DNA of 64,000 nt from Fluctibacter halophilus (GTDB taxonomy: Bacteria; Pseudomonadota; Gammaproteobacteria; Enterobacterales; Alteromonadaceae): NCBI RefSeq assembly GCF_020687825.1, contig NZ_JAJEWP010000001.1, positions 1,100,433-1,164,432 of the forward strand, written 5' to 3'. The notes beneath the pieces are model-generated. The model was not told the origin of the DNA and ran no database searches. It saw only the letters and a program-made list of their open reading frames with translations. Shown here in pieces: positions 54,275-63,739 of this stretch. Every line of letters begins with the position of its first letter. Position 1 is the first letter of the stretch. Both the position numbers and the translations under genes were made by a program.

Positions 54275-55609
54275 ATGAGTGTACGCGGAGAGTTTTCTTC
54301 CCGGTTGGGCTTTGTACTGGCAGCAGCCGGTTCAGCGGTAGGCTTGGGCAACATTTGGGGATTTCCAACCCAGGTTGCCAGTAACGGTGGTGCCGCTTTT
54401 GTTTTCGTTTACATTATTCTGGCTTTTCTGTTGGCATACCCGGTACTGATGGCTGAGCTGGTCATAGGTCGGGCAACACGTTCCAACATGGTGGATGCCC
54501 TAGGGCAAATATCCAATAGCCGCTGGGGACGTGCTACCGGGGTGTGGGGATTTGTTACTGTTTCCCTTATTCTGGCGTTCTATGCGCTGGTTGCCGGCTG
54601 GATGCTGTCCTACTTTCTGCAGGCCGGCGCGTTACTGCTCAATCTTGACGGTGCTGCCCAGTGGCTGGTCACCAGTTCCGGCATTCGCGACATTGTGTTT
54701 TGTGGTGTCTTTATCGCATTAACCGCGGGTATTGTTACCGGCGGCGTTAGCGATGGTATCGAACGCTGGTCTGTGCGACTGATGCCCACGCTGGTCGTCA
54801 TCATCGTTTCGCTTATCGTCTACGTATCTACCCTGGACGGCGCGTTGGAAGGTTGGAAGGCATACGTATTACCGGATTTCTCCCGCGTCATGAACCCTGA
54901 TTTGTTGATCAGTGCAATGGGGCAGGCATTCTTCTCCATGTCATTGGGTGTCGGTACAATGCTGGTATATGGCTCTTATGTCAGCAAACAGGAACGTTTG
55001 CCCACATTGGGGGCATCCGTTGCGTTGGTGGATATTGGCGTCGCCATTCTGGCCGGTATGCTGATCATTCCGGCCATGTATGTCGCACTGCACAACGGGG
55101 TCGAAATCTTTTCTGACAGCGGTGAACTGATTGGCGGTGACACCCTCATCTTTACCGTATTACCCGCATTGTTCGACACCATGGGCGGGATCGGTGTGCT
55201 GGTCGCGCTGGCGTTTTTTGCTCTGATGGTCATTGCCGCACTGACATCCTCTATTTCGATGCTTGAAGTCCCGGTCGCCTACGTTGTGGAAAGCAAAGGC
55301 GTTGGCCGCAAACGTGCGGTGTGGGGATTGGCACTGATGATCTTTGTGTTCAGTAGTATCATTGCGTTGAACATGGAGTCGCTGTTCGGACTGGTAATCG
55401 CAGCAACCACACAGTACAGCCAACCGCTACTGGGCCTTACATTGTGTATTTTTGTTGGCTGGGTGTGGCACCGCGATGCCATTCTGGAAGAATTGAAACA
55501 CGGTGATGAACAGATTGAACAGCGTCTGTTCTGGAAGATTTGGCCCTGGTACGTGCGTTTTGTGTGCCCGGTTGTGATCGCCGTTATGTTTTATCGCTCT
55601 ATCGTTTAG
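54275..55609 (+). CDS. neurotransmitter:sodium symporter (NSS/SNF) family transporter
   Basis: 444 residues, about 11-12 helices. The helix 1 motif SRLGFVLAAAGSAVGLGNIWGFP is diagnostic of NSS transporters, with the Na+-binding unwound region. Substrates in bacteria are usually amino acids, taken up with Na+. Residues for substrate choice could not be assigned. nhaC follows after ~17 nt, so the two probably form one transcription unit. Confidence 0.92.
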   Translation: MSVRGEFSSRLGFVLAAAGSAVGLGNIWGFPTQVASNGGAAFVFVYIILAFLLAYPVLMAELVIGRATRSNMVDALGQISNSRWGRATGVWGFVTVSLILAFYALVAGWMLSYFLQAGALLLNLDGAAQWLVTSSGIRDIVFCGVFIALTAGIVTGGVSDGIERWSVRLMPTLVVIIVSLIVYVSTLDGALEGWKAYVLPDFSRVMNPDLLISAMGQAFFSMSLGVGTMLVYGSYVSKQERLPTLGASVALVDIGVAILAGMLIIPAMYVALHNGVEIFSDSGELIGGDTLIFTVLPALFDTMGGIGVLVALAFFALMVIAALTSSISMLEVPVAYVVESKGVGRKRAVWGLALMIFVFSSIIALNMESLFGLVIAATTQYSQPLLGLTLCIFVGWVWHRDAILEELKHGDEQIEQRLFWKIWPWYVRFVCPVVIAVMFYRSIV

Positions 55610-55626
55610 TAGTCATGGGAAGCGAC

Positions 55627-57090
55627 ATGGAAAAACACATCAAAGAAGCCTCATTAAGCGACGCCCTCATTCCCATTGGGATGTTGGTGTTTTTGCTGGC
55701 GGCATCCGTTTATCTGTTTGGTGACAGTTCCTCTTATGGACCTAATCAAATTGCCTTGTTGGTCGGCATGGGCATCGCTGCCATTATCGGGATCAAGAAC
55801 GGCTACAGTTGGGACGATATAGAGCAGGGCATCGTAAAAGGTATTTCTCGCTCATTGGGTGCCATTCTGATCCTGTTGGCGGTGGGCTCACTCATTGGTA
55901 CCTGGATGTTGGCAGGTACCGTTCCGACCCTGATCTATTACGGACTTGAGTTACTCAACCCGTCATTTTTCTACGCTGCCACCTGCCTGATCTGTGCCAT
56001 TGTCGCAATGAGTATCGGCAGTTCCTGGACAACAGCTGCAACGGTCGGTGTTGCGTTGATGGGGATCGCCATCGGTATGGGCATGTCTGAAGCGATTACC
56101 GCAGGCGCGGTCATTTCCGGCGCCTATTTTGGCGACAAAATATCGCCCTTGTCCGAAACGACCAATCTGGCGCCGGCAATTGCGGGAACCAATCTGTTTG
56201 AGCATATTCAATACATGTTGTGGACGACGGTACCGAGCATCATTCTCGCGCTGATCCTGTTTACCGTGATTGGCATGGGTGGCGAACACCAGGTGTCTGC
56301 CGAGCGTATCGAAACCATGCAAACGTTGTTGTCAGAACAATTTAACCTCGGCTGGCACATGTTGGTGCCACTGGTGGTTTTACTGACATTGGCAATTCGC
56401 AAAGTTCCTGCTTTTCCAGCGGTGGCCATCGGTGCACTGTTAGGCGGTGTATGGGCGGCATTTTTTCAACCCGACGTGATCAGCGCCATGGCCAGTACAG
56501 ACGTTTCTGCTCCGATTGGCACCATCATGGTGGTGTGGACGGCGTTGTTCGACGGGGTTGTGTTTGAAACCCCCAGTGACACCCTGAACAGTCTGCTGAG
56601 TCGCGGCGGCATGTCCAGTATGCTCAACACCATCTGGTTGATCATGTGTGCCATGACCTTTGGTGCAGTGCTAGAGCGGGTTGGATTGCTGAAAAGGGTG
56701 GTCAGTGCTTTCCTCAAAGGAGCAAAATCTGCCGGGGACATGATCACACGTACCATTCTGACCTGTATTGGTACCAATTTGATCACCGCCGATCAGTACA
56801 TGGCCATTGTCATGCCTGGTCGTATGTACAAAGAAGAGTTTGAAAAGCGCGGACTGCACCAGCTCAATCTGTCACGCTCGCTGGAAGACGGTGGTACCCT
56901 TACATCACCGCTCATCCCTTGGAATACCTGCGGTGTGTATATGCACGGTGTTCTTGCGGTCAACCCGTTAGATTACATCTTTTATGCGTTTTTCAACCTG
57001 ATTAACCCTGTGCTCGCGATCATCTATGCGTTCGTTGGCATTAAAATTCTGCGTATCACCCCGCCGGGTGCACAAAACGCCAGCGCCTGA
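55627..57090 (+). CDS. nhaC: NhaC-type Na+/H+ antiporter
   Basis: 487 residues from ATG 55627, with GGAAG just upstream; an ATG at 55615 is the alternative. It is polytopic and carries SIGSSWTTAATVGVALMGIA, GAVISGAYFGDKISPLSETTNLAPAIAGTNLFEHI and LEDGGTLTSPLIPWNTCGVYMHGVL, family signatures of NhaC. It expels Na+ for H+. Its partner in the operon is a Na+-driven symporter, so it may recycle the sodium. Confidence 0.92.
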   Translation: MEKHIKEASLSDALIPIGMLVFLLAASVYLFGDSSSYGPNQIALLVGMGIAAIIGIKNGYSWDDIEQGIVKGISRSLGAILILLAVGSLIGTWMLAGTVPTLIYYGLELLNPSFFYAATCLICAIVAMSIGSSWTTAATVGVALMGIAIGMGMSEAITAGAVISGAYFGDKISPLSETTNLAPAIAGTNLFEHIQYMLWTTVPSIILALILFTVIGMGGEHQVSAERIETMQTLLSEQFNLGWHMLVPLVVLLTLAIRKVPAFPAVAIGALLGGVWAAFFQPDVISAMASTDVSAPIGTIMVVWTALFDGVVFETPSDTLNSLLSRGGMSSMLNTIWLIMCAMTFGAVLERVGLLKRVVSAFLKGAKSAGDMITRTILTCIGTNLITADQYMAIVMPGRMYKEEFEKRGLHQLNLSRSLEDGGTLTSPLIPWNTCGVYMHGVLAVNPLDYIFYAFFNLINPVLAIIYAFVGIKILRITPPGAQNASA

Positions 57091-57096
57091 TCGCAG

Positions 57097-57121
57097 CAGG
57101 CCTGAATTTCTGTCAGGCCTG
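57097..57121 (+). terminator. hairpin after nhaC
   Basis: A perfect 9-bp stem CAGGCCTGA / TCAGGCCTG with a 7-nt loop; only a weak T-rich tail (TCCTAATCTT) follows. Confidence 0.6.
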
Positions 57122-57196
57122 TCCTAATCTTAGTATCGTTGTGCTCCACCGTTAGGGTGGGGCATGATGTTCTGTCAGTATTGAATGCGAGGTTCC

Positions 57197-59794
57197 ATGC
57201 AAAACGCCCGTCACGCCATTAAACGTCGTAGTGATTACCAGTCACCGGCCTACGTCATACAGCACGTAGAACTGGACATTGATCTTTATCCGCACGAAAC
57301 CCGTGTCATCTGCACTACGCAGGTGGAACGGAAATCGGCAGATCAGCAACCATTGGTGCTTGATGGCGTAGATTTGCAGTTGTTGTCCGTGCGTGTCAAC
57401 GGTGCGGATTGGACCAACTATGTCGAAAAAGAACAGACGCTGGTGGTTGATGGTTTGCCCGACGCCTTCACGTTGACCATTGAGACCCAGATCGATCCGG
57501 CGAATAACAGTTCACTGGAAGGCTTGTACAAGTCAGGAGATGCGTACTGCACCCAGTGCGAAGCCGAAGGTTTTCGCAAAATCACCTATTTCCTGGACCG
57601 CCCCGACATTATGGCGGAATACCGCGTCACGGTGCGTGGTAATAAATCCGCCTATCCGTACCTGTTAAGCAACGGTAACGTCGTCGCCAAGGGCGAACTC
57701 GACGACGGGCGCCATTTTGTGACGTGGCACGATCCGTTTCCGAAACCTTGCTATCTGTTTGCGTTGGTGGCGGGCGACTTTGATTTGTTGTCCGACAATT
57801 TTGTCACCGCATCCGGCCGAGAGGTTGCTCTCGAACTGTATGTCGACAAAGGCAAGCGTGAGCGCGGATATCATGCGCTGGATTCACTTAAGCGGGCGAT
57901 GGCGTGGGATGAGCAGACCTTCGGCCTTGAGTACGATCTGGATATCTACATGATTGTGGCGGTGGACTTTTTCAACATGGGGGCAATGGAGAATAAAGGA
58001 CTCAACGTCTTCAACAGCAAATACGTGCTTGCTGACGGCCAAAGTGCCACAGATGATGATTACTTCCACATTGAATCGGTCATTGCCCACGAATATTTCC
58101 ATAACTGGACCGGTAACCGTGTGACCTGTCGGGATTGGTTCCAACTGAGTCTCAAAGAGGGGCTCACGGTGTTTCGCGATCAGCAGTTCAGTGCCGATAT
58201 GGCATCGCCTCTGGTGAATCGAATCAATCAGGTCAACGTGATGCGCGAGCATCAGTTTGCTGAAGACGCCGGGCCAATGTCACACCCTATTCGTCCGGAC
58301 GTGGTGATGGAAATGAATAATTTTTACACCGTAACCGTGTATGACAAAGGTGCCGAAGTGATCCGTATGTTGCACACTTTACTGGGTGTACAAGGATTTC
58401 GTCGCGGCATGGATCTGTACTTCGAGCGCCATGATGGTCAGGCAGTCACCTGTGATGATTTTGTCCAGGCAATGCAGGACGCCAACCAACACGATCTGAC
58501 ATTGTTTAAACGTTGGTACAGTCAGTCGGGTACGCCTGTGGTCCGGGCAAGTGGCGAATATGACCAACAAGCGCGCCAGTTCAAGCTGACCCTAACACAG
58601 CATACGCCTGCAACCGCCGACCAAGCCGAAAAACAACCACTCATGATCCCGGTAAACACCGAGCTGCTGGGTAATCAAGGTACGATGGTGCAAACCGTAC
58701 TCAGTCTGACACAAGCGCAACAAACGTTTGTCTTCGACAATATCGATCAAGCGCCGGTGATGTCGCTGTTAGGTAATTTTTCGGCCCCCGTACGCCTTTA
58801 CGATGGTCAAAACAGCAGTGCACGTCAACACATTGTCATGTACGCCAACGATCCGTTCAGTCGTTGGGATGCCATGCAGACCCTTTACGGTGACTACCTG
58901 CATTGCCAGGCCGGCAGTGCAGGGGAGTTTGCCGAGCCCATCAGTACTGCCGGTATCGTCGAGCTACAGCGTTCATTGTTAAACCAAGCAATGGATAGCC
59001 CGGCACTGGTTGCTGAGATGTTGTGTCTGCCGAGCTTTGAGACACTGGTTCAACAAGCTGAGCAGATTGATGTTGACGCACTTTTCGATGCACGCAATGC
59101 ATTGCTCAATCAGTTGGCAGAAGCGTTGGAACAGGACATGTTGGCCGTTGTGCAGCAACTACCTGCACAGGCCTACGACTACCAGCAAAACCAGGTGGAA
59201 CAGCGACGTTTACGTAACGTTCTGTGGCTGTACCTTGGTCGACTCGACCAGCATCAGGCTGCGCTTAAGTCTCATTATCATGATGCTGACAATATGACCG
59301 ATTGCCTTGGTGCGTTAAGAGCCGCACAGGAAGGCAATGAGCAAACATTCGATCAACTGATGGTTGCGTTTGAACAACGCTGGCAGGACGATCCGCTGGT
59401 TCTCGACAAGTGGTTTGGTTTGCACGCCAGTGCACCCCGAAAGGATTGTTTATCACGCCTCGATTTATTGTCAGGTCACAAACAGTTCAGTCTTAACAAC
59501 CCGAACCGGGTGCGGGCGTTATTGGGTAGCTTTGCGTTTTACAATCCCAAAGGTTTTCATGCCAAGGACGGTAGCGGTTATCGCTACCTGACCGATTACC
59601 TCAAACGCATTGACCCGATTAATCCACAGGTCGCCGCACGACTGGTCACGCCGCTAACCCAGTTCCGTCACCTGGACAGCGAGCGCAAATCTCTGATTGA
59701 AACCCAATTGCATCGCCTGCTTGATACACCGAACCTGAGCGGAGATGTGTTTGAAAAGGTCAGCAAAGCGTTAGGCATTCAATCTCAACCCTGA
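57197..59794 (+). CDS. pepN: aminopeptidase N
   Basis: 865 residues from ATG 57197 (MQNARHAIKRRSDYQSPAY), with GAGG 4 nt upstream. M1 metallopeptidase: substrate motif GAMEN near 261-265, zinc ligands His298, His302 and Glu321 (HEYFH-18-E). It removes N-terminal residues from peptides, usually in the cytoplasm. A DUF2835 gene follows after 10 nt. Confidence 0.97.
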   Translation: MQNARHAIKRRSDYQSPAYVIQHVELDIDLYPHETRVICTTQVERKSADQQPLVLDGVDLQLLSVRVNGADWTNYVEKEQTLVVDGLPDAFTLTIETQIDPANNSSLEGLYKSGDAYCTQCEAEGFRKITYFLDRPDIMAEYRVTVRGNKSAYPYLLSNGNVVAKGELDDGRHFVTWHDPFPKPCYLFALVAGDFDLLSDNFVTASGREVALELYVDKGKRERGYHALDSLKRAMAWDEQTFGLEYDLDIYMIVAVDFFNMGAMENKGLNVFNSKYVLADGQSATDDDYFHIESVIAHEYFHNWTGNRVTCRDWFQLSLKEGLTVFRDQQFSADMASPLVNRINQVNVMREHQFAEDAGPMSHPIRPDVVMEMNNFYTVTVYDKGAEVIRMLHTLLGVQGFRRGMDLYFERHDGQAVTCDDFVQAMQDANQHDLTLFKRWYSQSGTPVVRASGEYDQQARQFKLTLTQHTPATADQAEKQPLMIPVNTELLGNQGTMVQTVLSLTQAQQTFVFDNIDQAPVMSLLGNFSAPVRLYDGQNSSARQHIVMYANDPFSRWDAMQTLYGDYLHCQAGSAGEFAEPISTAGIVELQRSLLNQAMDSPALVAEMLCLPSFETLVQQAEQIDVDALFDARNALLNQLAEALEQDMLAVVQQLPAQAYDYQQNQVEQRRLRNVLWLYLGRLDQHQAALKSHYHDADNMTDCLGALRAAQEGNEQTFDQLMVAFEQRWQDDPLVLDKWFGLHASAPRKDCLSRLDLLSGHKQFSLNNPNRVRALLGSFAFYNPKGFHAKDGSGYRYLTDYLKRIDPINPQVAARLVTPLTQFRHLDSERKSLIETQLHRLLDTPNLSGDVFEKVSKALGIQSQP

Positions 59795-59804
59795 CAGATC
59801 CGCC

Positions 59805-60044
59805 ATGAAGGTCTACTATTTCTCAATTCAGTTACCTTACAGCCGCTGTCGTATGTTGTACGACAGTGGTCCACCCACCGTGCTATTGACGGCTGACAGT
59901 GGAGAGCGTGTGCAACTTCCCACCCGCAATCTGCGTCCGTTCATCGACAGTATGGGCCTCAAAGGGCGGTTCAAACTGGTTGTTGATGACAACAACAAAG
60001 TCAAAAGTTTTAACAAAATCAGTCCTGTAACCGGTCAGCAATAG
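59805..60044 (+). CDS. DUF2835 family protein
   Basis: 79 residues: YYFSIQLPYSRCRMLYDSGPPTV ... VQLPTRNLRPFIDSMGLKGRFKL, the DUF2835 pattern. A small beta-rich protein of unknown function, in my recollection frequently adjacent to pepN in gammaproteobacteria. It starts 10 nt after the pepN stop and is likely co-transcribed. Confidence 0.85.
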   Translation: MKVYYFSIQLPYSRCRMLYDSGPPTVLLTADSGERVQLPTRNLRPFIDSMGLKGRFKLVVDDNNKVKSFNKISPVTGQQ

Positions 60045-60045
60045 C

Positions 60046-60064
60046 GGTTGAATAAAATTCAACC
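60046..60064 (+). terminator. 8-bp hairpin after the DUF2835 gene
   Basis: GGTTGAAT-AAA-ATTCAACC, a perfect stem directly after the stop codon; no T-tract follows. It may protect the mRNA 3' end or terminate weakly. Confidence 0.45.
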
Positions 60065-60216
60065 TATTGAAAAAGAAAAGGATTGCGAGGGTTTCAACTG
60101 GTACGATTTCTTCTTGCTATCCCATGAAAATGATGTAATGATTTTGTGAAATATTTGCGTATTGGTCTATCGGGTCGCCTTGAGCTTAGGCTCTGGTGAC
60201 AGAGGAGAATAAAAAT

Positions 60217-62298
60217 ATGAAGTGTGGACCCCGGATGTTCAAGAAAACCCCTCTCGCGCTCGGTGTTGCCAGCTTACTTGCTGTAGCAGCCACGCCAGCT
60301 CAAGCCGTTTCATGGAATGACGGTGATTGGTCTGTCAGTTTTGATTCCACATTTTCATGGGGCACCAGTTTCCGCATGGAAGAACGGGATGACAACCTGA
60401 TCGGTAAAGCGAACTTAACGTCGCTGGACTGGTCTGGTTACAGCACCACCAACCCGAATTACAATTCAAACTTTGTCTGGGACAACACCCGTGGTACCGG
60501 TTCTTATTCGACCAACGGTGATTTGGGTAACCTGAACTTTAATAAAGGTGAAGCGATCTCAACCATCCTGAAAGGCATCCATGAACTGGATATTCGCCAT
60601 GACAACATGGGTGTGTTCCTGCGTGGGATGTATTTCTACGATTTCGAAATGAATGATCAGGCCCGTGACTGGACTAACCCCTTGACGGGACGTGAGCAAG
60701 ATCCTTGTAAAGCCAGTGAAGCCAGTGACGAGCTGTGTCAGGATATTCGTTTGCTGGACGCATTCTTCTATGCCGACTTCTATGTAGGCGATGTTCCTGT
60801 ACAACTGCGTATTGGTGACCAGGTGGTAAGTTGGGGTGAAAGCACATTCATCCAGCACGGTATTAACACCATCAACCCGGTTGATGTTACCCGTGCCTTG
60901 GCACCCGGTGCAGAGCTCAAAGAAGTGTTCATTCCGGTTGGGATGGTGTTTGCTTCTGCCGGTTTGACCGACAATCTGAGCATTTCTGCGTACTACCAGT
61001 ATGAATGGGAACGCAGTCGTCTGCCGCAGGCTGGTAGCTATTTTGCCACCAATGACTTCGCCGGTGAGGGCGGTCAGGCCCAGAACATTCAATTAGGTTT
61101 TACCGGTAACCCGGATATTAATCTTGAATACCTGCTGAACAGCCTGAATCAGTTGGGTAATGCCTTTGCTGCAGATCCGACCAATACCGACCTGTTCAGC
61201 GCCTACCTGACGTATCCAACGAAGGTGGCTATCCGTGGTTACAGTGACGATGCACACAACGACGCATCTGACAGTGGCCAGTACGGTATCAAAGCGTCGT
61301 ATTTCTCGTCAGAACTAAATGAAACCGAGTTTGGTCTGTACCTGATCAACTATCATAGCCAGCGACCGTTGATTTCCGGTGTGACATCGGACTTCTCACA
61401 AGGTGCGCTGATCGCTGATCTGACCTACATGGCGCAAAACACCATTACACGCGATAACGTGACCGATTTGCGTGCGTTTACCAAGGCGGAATTCTTCTAT
61501 CCTGAAGACATCAAGTTATACGGATTCAGCTTCAACACCAATATCGGTGAAACGGCATTGGCTGGTGAAATCGCTTACCGCGCAGATGAGCCGCTGCAGA
61601 TTGACGATGTTGAACTGCTGTACATGGGCATGCCAGAGCAGTTAGCCAACGCAGGTTTGCGTCCTGACCTTGCCGGCATTTCCCAGCTCAACAATATCGA
61701 CCGTGCCGTAGGCGGTGGAGAGACTGCACAGGGGTGGGTAACTTCTGACACCGTGCAGGCCCAGATCACAGCGACCCACGTATTCGGGCCCACATGGGGG
61801 ACGGATAACCTGATCATGGTCGGTGAGATCGGTTATGTAGATATTCGCGATATGCCTGATCCGAGTGTGCTGCGTCTGAATGGCCCGGGTACCAACCGTA
61901 CGCCGTCATTGGAGCCGCTGCGCGACGACCAGGGTAACATCATCTCTACCCGTGAAGGCCTGCACATTGGTTTGTCCGATGGTCCTGAAACCAACCCGTT
62001 CCCAACCGATAACGCCTGGGGTTACCGTCTGGCCGCAGTGGCCGACTTTAACAACGTGTTCTCGGGTATCAATTTGCGTGCACGTGCCACATTCGCACAC
62101 GATGTAGACGGTATTACACCAGACCCAATGTTCCTGTTCGTTGAAGGCCGTAAGTCCAGTAGCCTGGGCTTAACGTTTGACTATCTGAGCAAGATGTCAG
62201 CGACGGTTTCTTACAACAGTTACTGGGGTGGTGTTGGCACGACGAACAGTCTTGCCGACCGTGATTACATCGCCTTAGACTTTAAATATTCAATCTAG
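60217..62298 (+). CDS. DUF1302 family outer-membrane beta-barrel protein
   Basis: 693 residues from ATG 60217, with AGAGGAG upstream. Signal peptide ~7-31 ending AQA. The mature protein is rich in alternating aromatic/polar segments and ends in DFKYSI with a terminal aromatic/hydrophobic pattern, as for barrels. The region DGDWSVSFDSTFSWGTSFRMEERD and the VSWGESTFIQHGINTINPVDVTRA block mark DUF1302. Members are often encoded beside DUF1329 and YCF48-like proteins and an RND exporter; a role in lipid or hydrophobic compound transport has been proposed, not shown. Confidence 0.88.
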   Translation: MKCGPRMFKKTPLALGVASLLAVAATPAQAVSWNDGDWSVSFDSTFSWGTSFRMEERDDNLIGKANLTSLDWSGYSTTNPNYNSNFVWDNTRGTGSYSTNGDLGNLNFNKGEAISTILKGIHELDIRHDNMGVFLRGMYFYDFEMNDQARDWTNPLTGREQDPCKASEASDELCQDIRLLDAFFYADFYVGDVPVQLRIGDQVVSWGESTFIQHGINTINPVDVTRALAPGAELKEVFIPVGMVFASAGLTDNLSISAYYQYEWERSRLPQAGSYFATNDFAGEGGQAQNIQLGFTGNPDINLEYLLNSLNQLGNAFAADPTNTDLFSAYLTYPTKVAIRGYSDDAHNDASDSGQYGIKASYFSSELNETEFGLYLINYHSQRPLISGVTSDFSQGALIADLTYMAQNTITRDNVTDLRAFTKAEFFYPEDIKLYGFSFNTNIGETALAGEIAYRADEPLQIDDVELLYMGMPEQLANAGLRPDLAGISQLNNIDRAVGGGETAQGWVTSDTVQAQITATHVFGPTWGTDNLIMVGEIGYVDIRDMPDPSVLRLNGPGTNRTPSLEPLRDDQGNIISTREGLHIGLSDGPETNPFPTDNAWGYRLAAVADFNNVFSGINLRARATFAHDVDGITPDPMFLFVEGRKSSSLGLTFDYLSKMSATVSYNSYWGGVGTTNSLADRDYIALDFKYSI

Positions 62299-62309
62299 AG
62301 AGCAGCATT

Positions 62310-63677
62310 ATGATGAAGAAATTTGTCCTGGCGACCTCTGCGCTTGCGTTAGCAATGAGCGCCGCGACCCTTCAAGCGAAGGTGTCTGAAGCAGAAGCCG
62401 CCAAACTGGGAAGTGAACTAACTCCGCTGGGGGGTGAAAAAGCCGGTAATGCTGATGGCAGTATTCCCGCATGGACCGGAGGTATCACCTCTGCGCCTGC
62501 AGGTTATTCTGTTGGGGATTTCCACCCTGACCCTTATGCCGATGACAAAGTATTGTTCACCATCACAGCAGCAAACTACAAAGAGTATGCTGATTACCTG
62601 AGTGATGGTCAGAAGAAAATGTTCGAAACCTATCCGGACACGTTCACCATGCCGGTTTACCAAACCCGTCGTTCGGCTTCGAACCCTGAGTTTGTGTACG
62701 AAGCAACCAAAAAGAATGCCACCACTGCTGAGCTAGTGCAGGGCGGTAACGGGATTAAAAATGCTGCCGTCGGTGTGCCATTCCCAATCCCACAAAATGG
62801 TGTTGAAGCAATTTGGAACCACATTCTGCGCTACCGCGGACATGCGGTTACCCGTAACGGTGGTCAGGCTGCTGTTACCGCTTCCGGCGATTTTAACGTG
62901 ATTGGCTTCGATGAAATCTTGTTGGTGAAGTATTCAGACAAGGATGCGACTGCTGAAGCGCTGCTGGAAGAAAATATTCTGATGAAGTTTAAGCAGAAGA
63001 TCACATCGCCAGCCCGTTTGGCAGGTACCGCATTGTTGGTACACGAAACCATGGACCAGGTGCGTGAACCTCGCCAAGCCTGGACCTACAACACCGGTCA
63101 ACGTCGTGTACGTCGTGCACCCAACATTGCCTATGACGCACCCGGTACTGCGTCAGATGGCCTGCGTACCACTGACGATTTCGACATGTTCAACGGTGCA
63201 CCAGACCGTTACACCTGGGAGTTGAAAGGTAAAAAAGAAATGTATGTTGCGTACAACAATTATAAGTTGCACAGCAACAACGCCAATTACGGCGACATTC
63301 TGAAGCCTGGTCATATCAACCCTGAGCTGACCCGTTGGGAAAAGCACCGTGTATGGGTGGTGGAAGCGAACCTGAAGCCAGAATACCGTCACGTCTACCA
63401 GAAGCGCGTTTTCTACATCGACGAGGATAGCTGGCAGGTACAAGTCGCTGACATGTACGACAACCGCGGCGAATTGTATCGTGTTGGTGTCGCATACGGT
63501 GTAAATTATTACGAAGTTCCCACCCAATGGTCTACGCTAGACGTATACCATGATCTGAACTCGCGTCGTTACCTGGCGCTGGGACTGGATAATGAAGATC
63601 GTGTCTACGATTTCACCGTAACACCAGATGATCGTGAATTTACACCTCAGGCGCTAAGGCGCGAAGGTATTCGCTGA
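62310..63677 (+). CDS. DUF1329 family envelope protein
   Basis: 455 residues. Signal peptide ~1-23 (MMKKFVLATSALALAMSAATLQA), then LTPLGGEKAGNADGSIPAWTGG, QTRRSASNPEF, the RRAPNIAYDAPGTASDG block and the WVVEANLKPEYRHVYQKRVFYIDEDSWQ block. DUF1329 has a LolB-like fold in predictions and is paired with DUF1302. Periplasmic or outer-membrane associated. It follows the DUF1302 gene after 11 nt; a strong terminator comes next. Confidence 0.88.
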   Translation: MMKKFVLATSALALAMSAATLQAKVSEAEAAKLGSELTPLGGEKAGNADGSIPAWTGGITSAPAGYSVGDFHPDPYADDKVLFTITAANYKEYADYLSDGQKKMFETYPDTFTMPVYQTRRSASNPEFVYEATKKNATTAELVQGGNGIKNAAVGVPFPIPQNGVEAIWNHILRYRGHAVTRNGGQAAVTASGDFNVIGFDEILLVKYSDKDATAEALLEENILMKFKQKITSPARLAGTALLVHETMDQVREPRQAWTYNTGQRRVRRAPNIAYDAPGTASDGLRTTDDFDMFNGAPDRYTWELKGKKEMYVAYNNYKLHSNNANYGDILKPGHINPELTRWEKHRVWVVEANLKPEYRHVYQKRVFYIDEDSWQVQVADMYDNRGELYRVGVAYGVNYYEVPTQWSTLDVYHDLNSRRYLALGLDNEDRVYDFTVTPDDREFTPQALRREGIR

Positions 63678-63683
63678 TCCTGA

Positions 63684-63715
63684 AAAACGGTTGGCGATGC
63701 CAACCGTTTTCATTT
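63684..63715 (+). terminator. intrinsic terminator after the DUF1329 gene
   Basis: A perfect 12-bp stem AAAACGGTTGGC / GCCAACCGTTTT (63684-63695 and 63699-63710), loop GAT, followed by CATTTG. It suggests reduced expression of the YCF48-like gene relative to DUF1302/DUF1329. Confidence 0.75.
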
Positions 63716-63739
63716 GTAACCTACGAAACAGTGAGTGAG

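Noticed and set aside
60100-60125. Possible sigma-54 promoter before the DUF1302 gene
   Set aside because: The GG and GC elements are 14 nt apart rather than the required 10.
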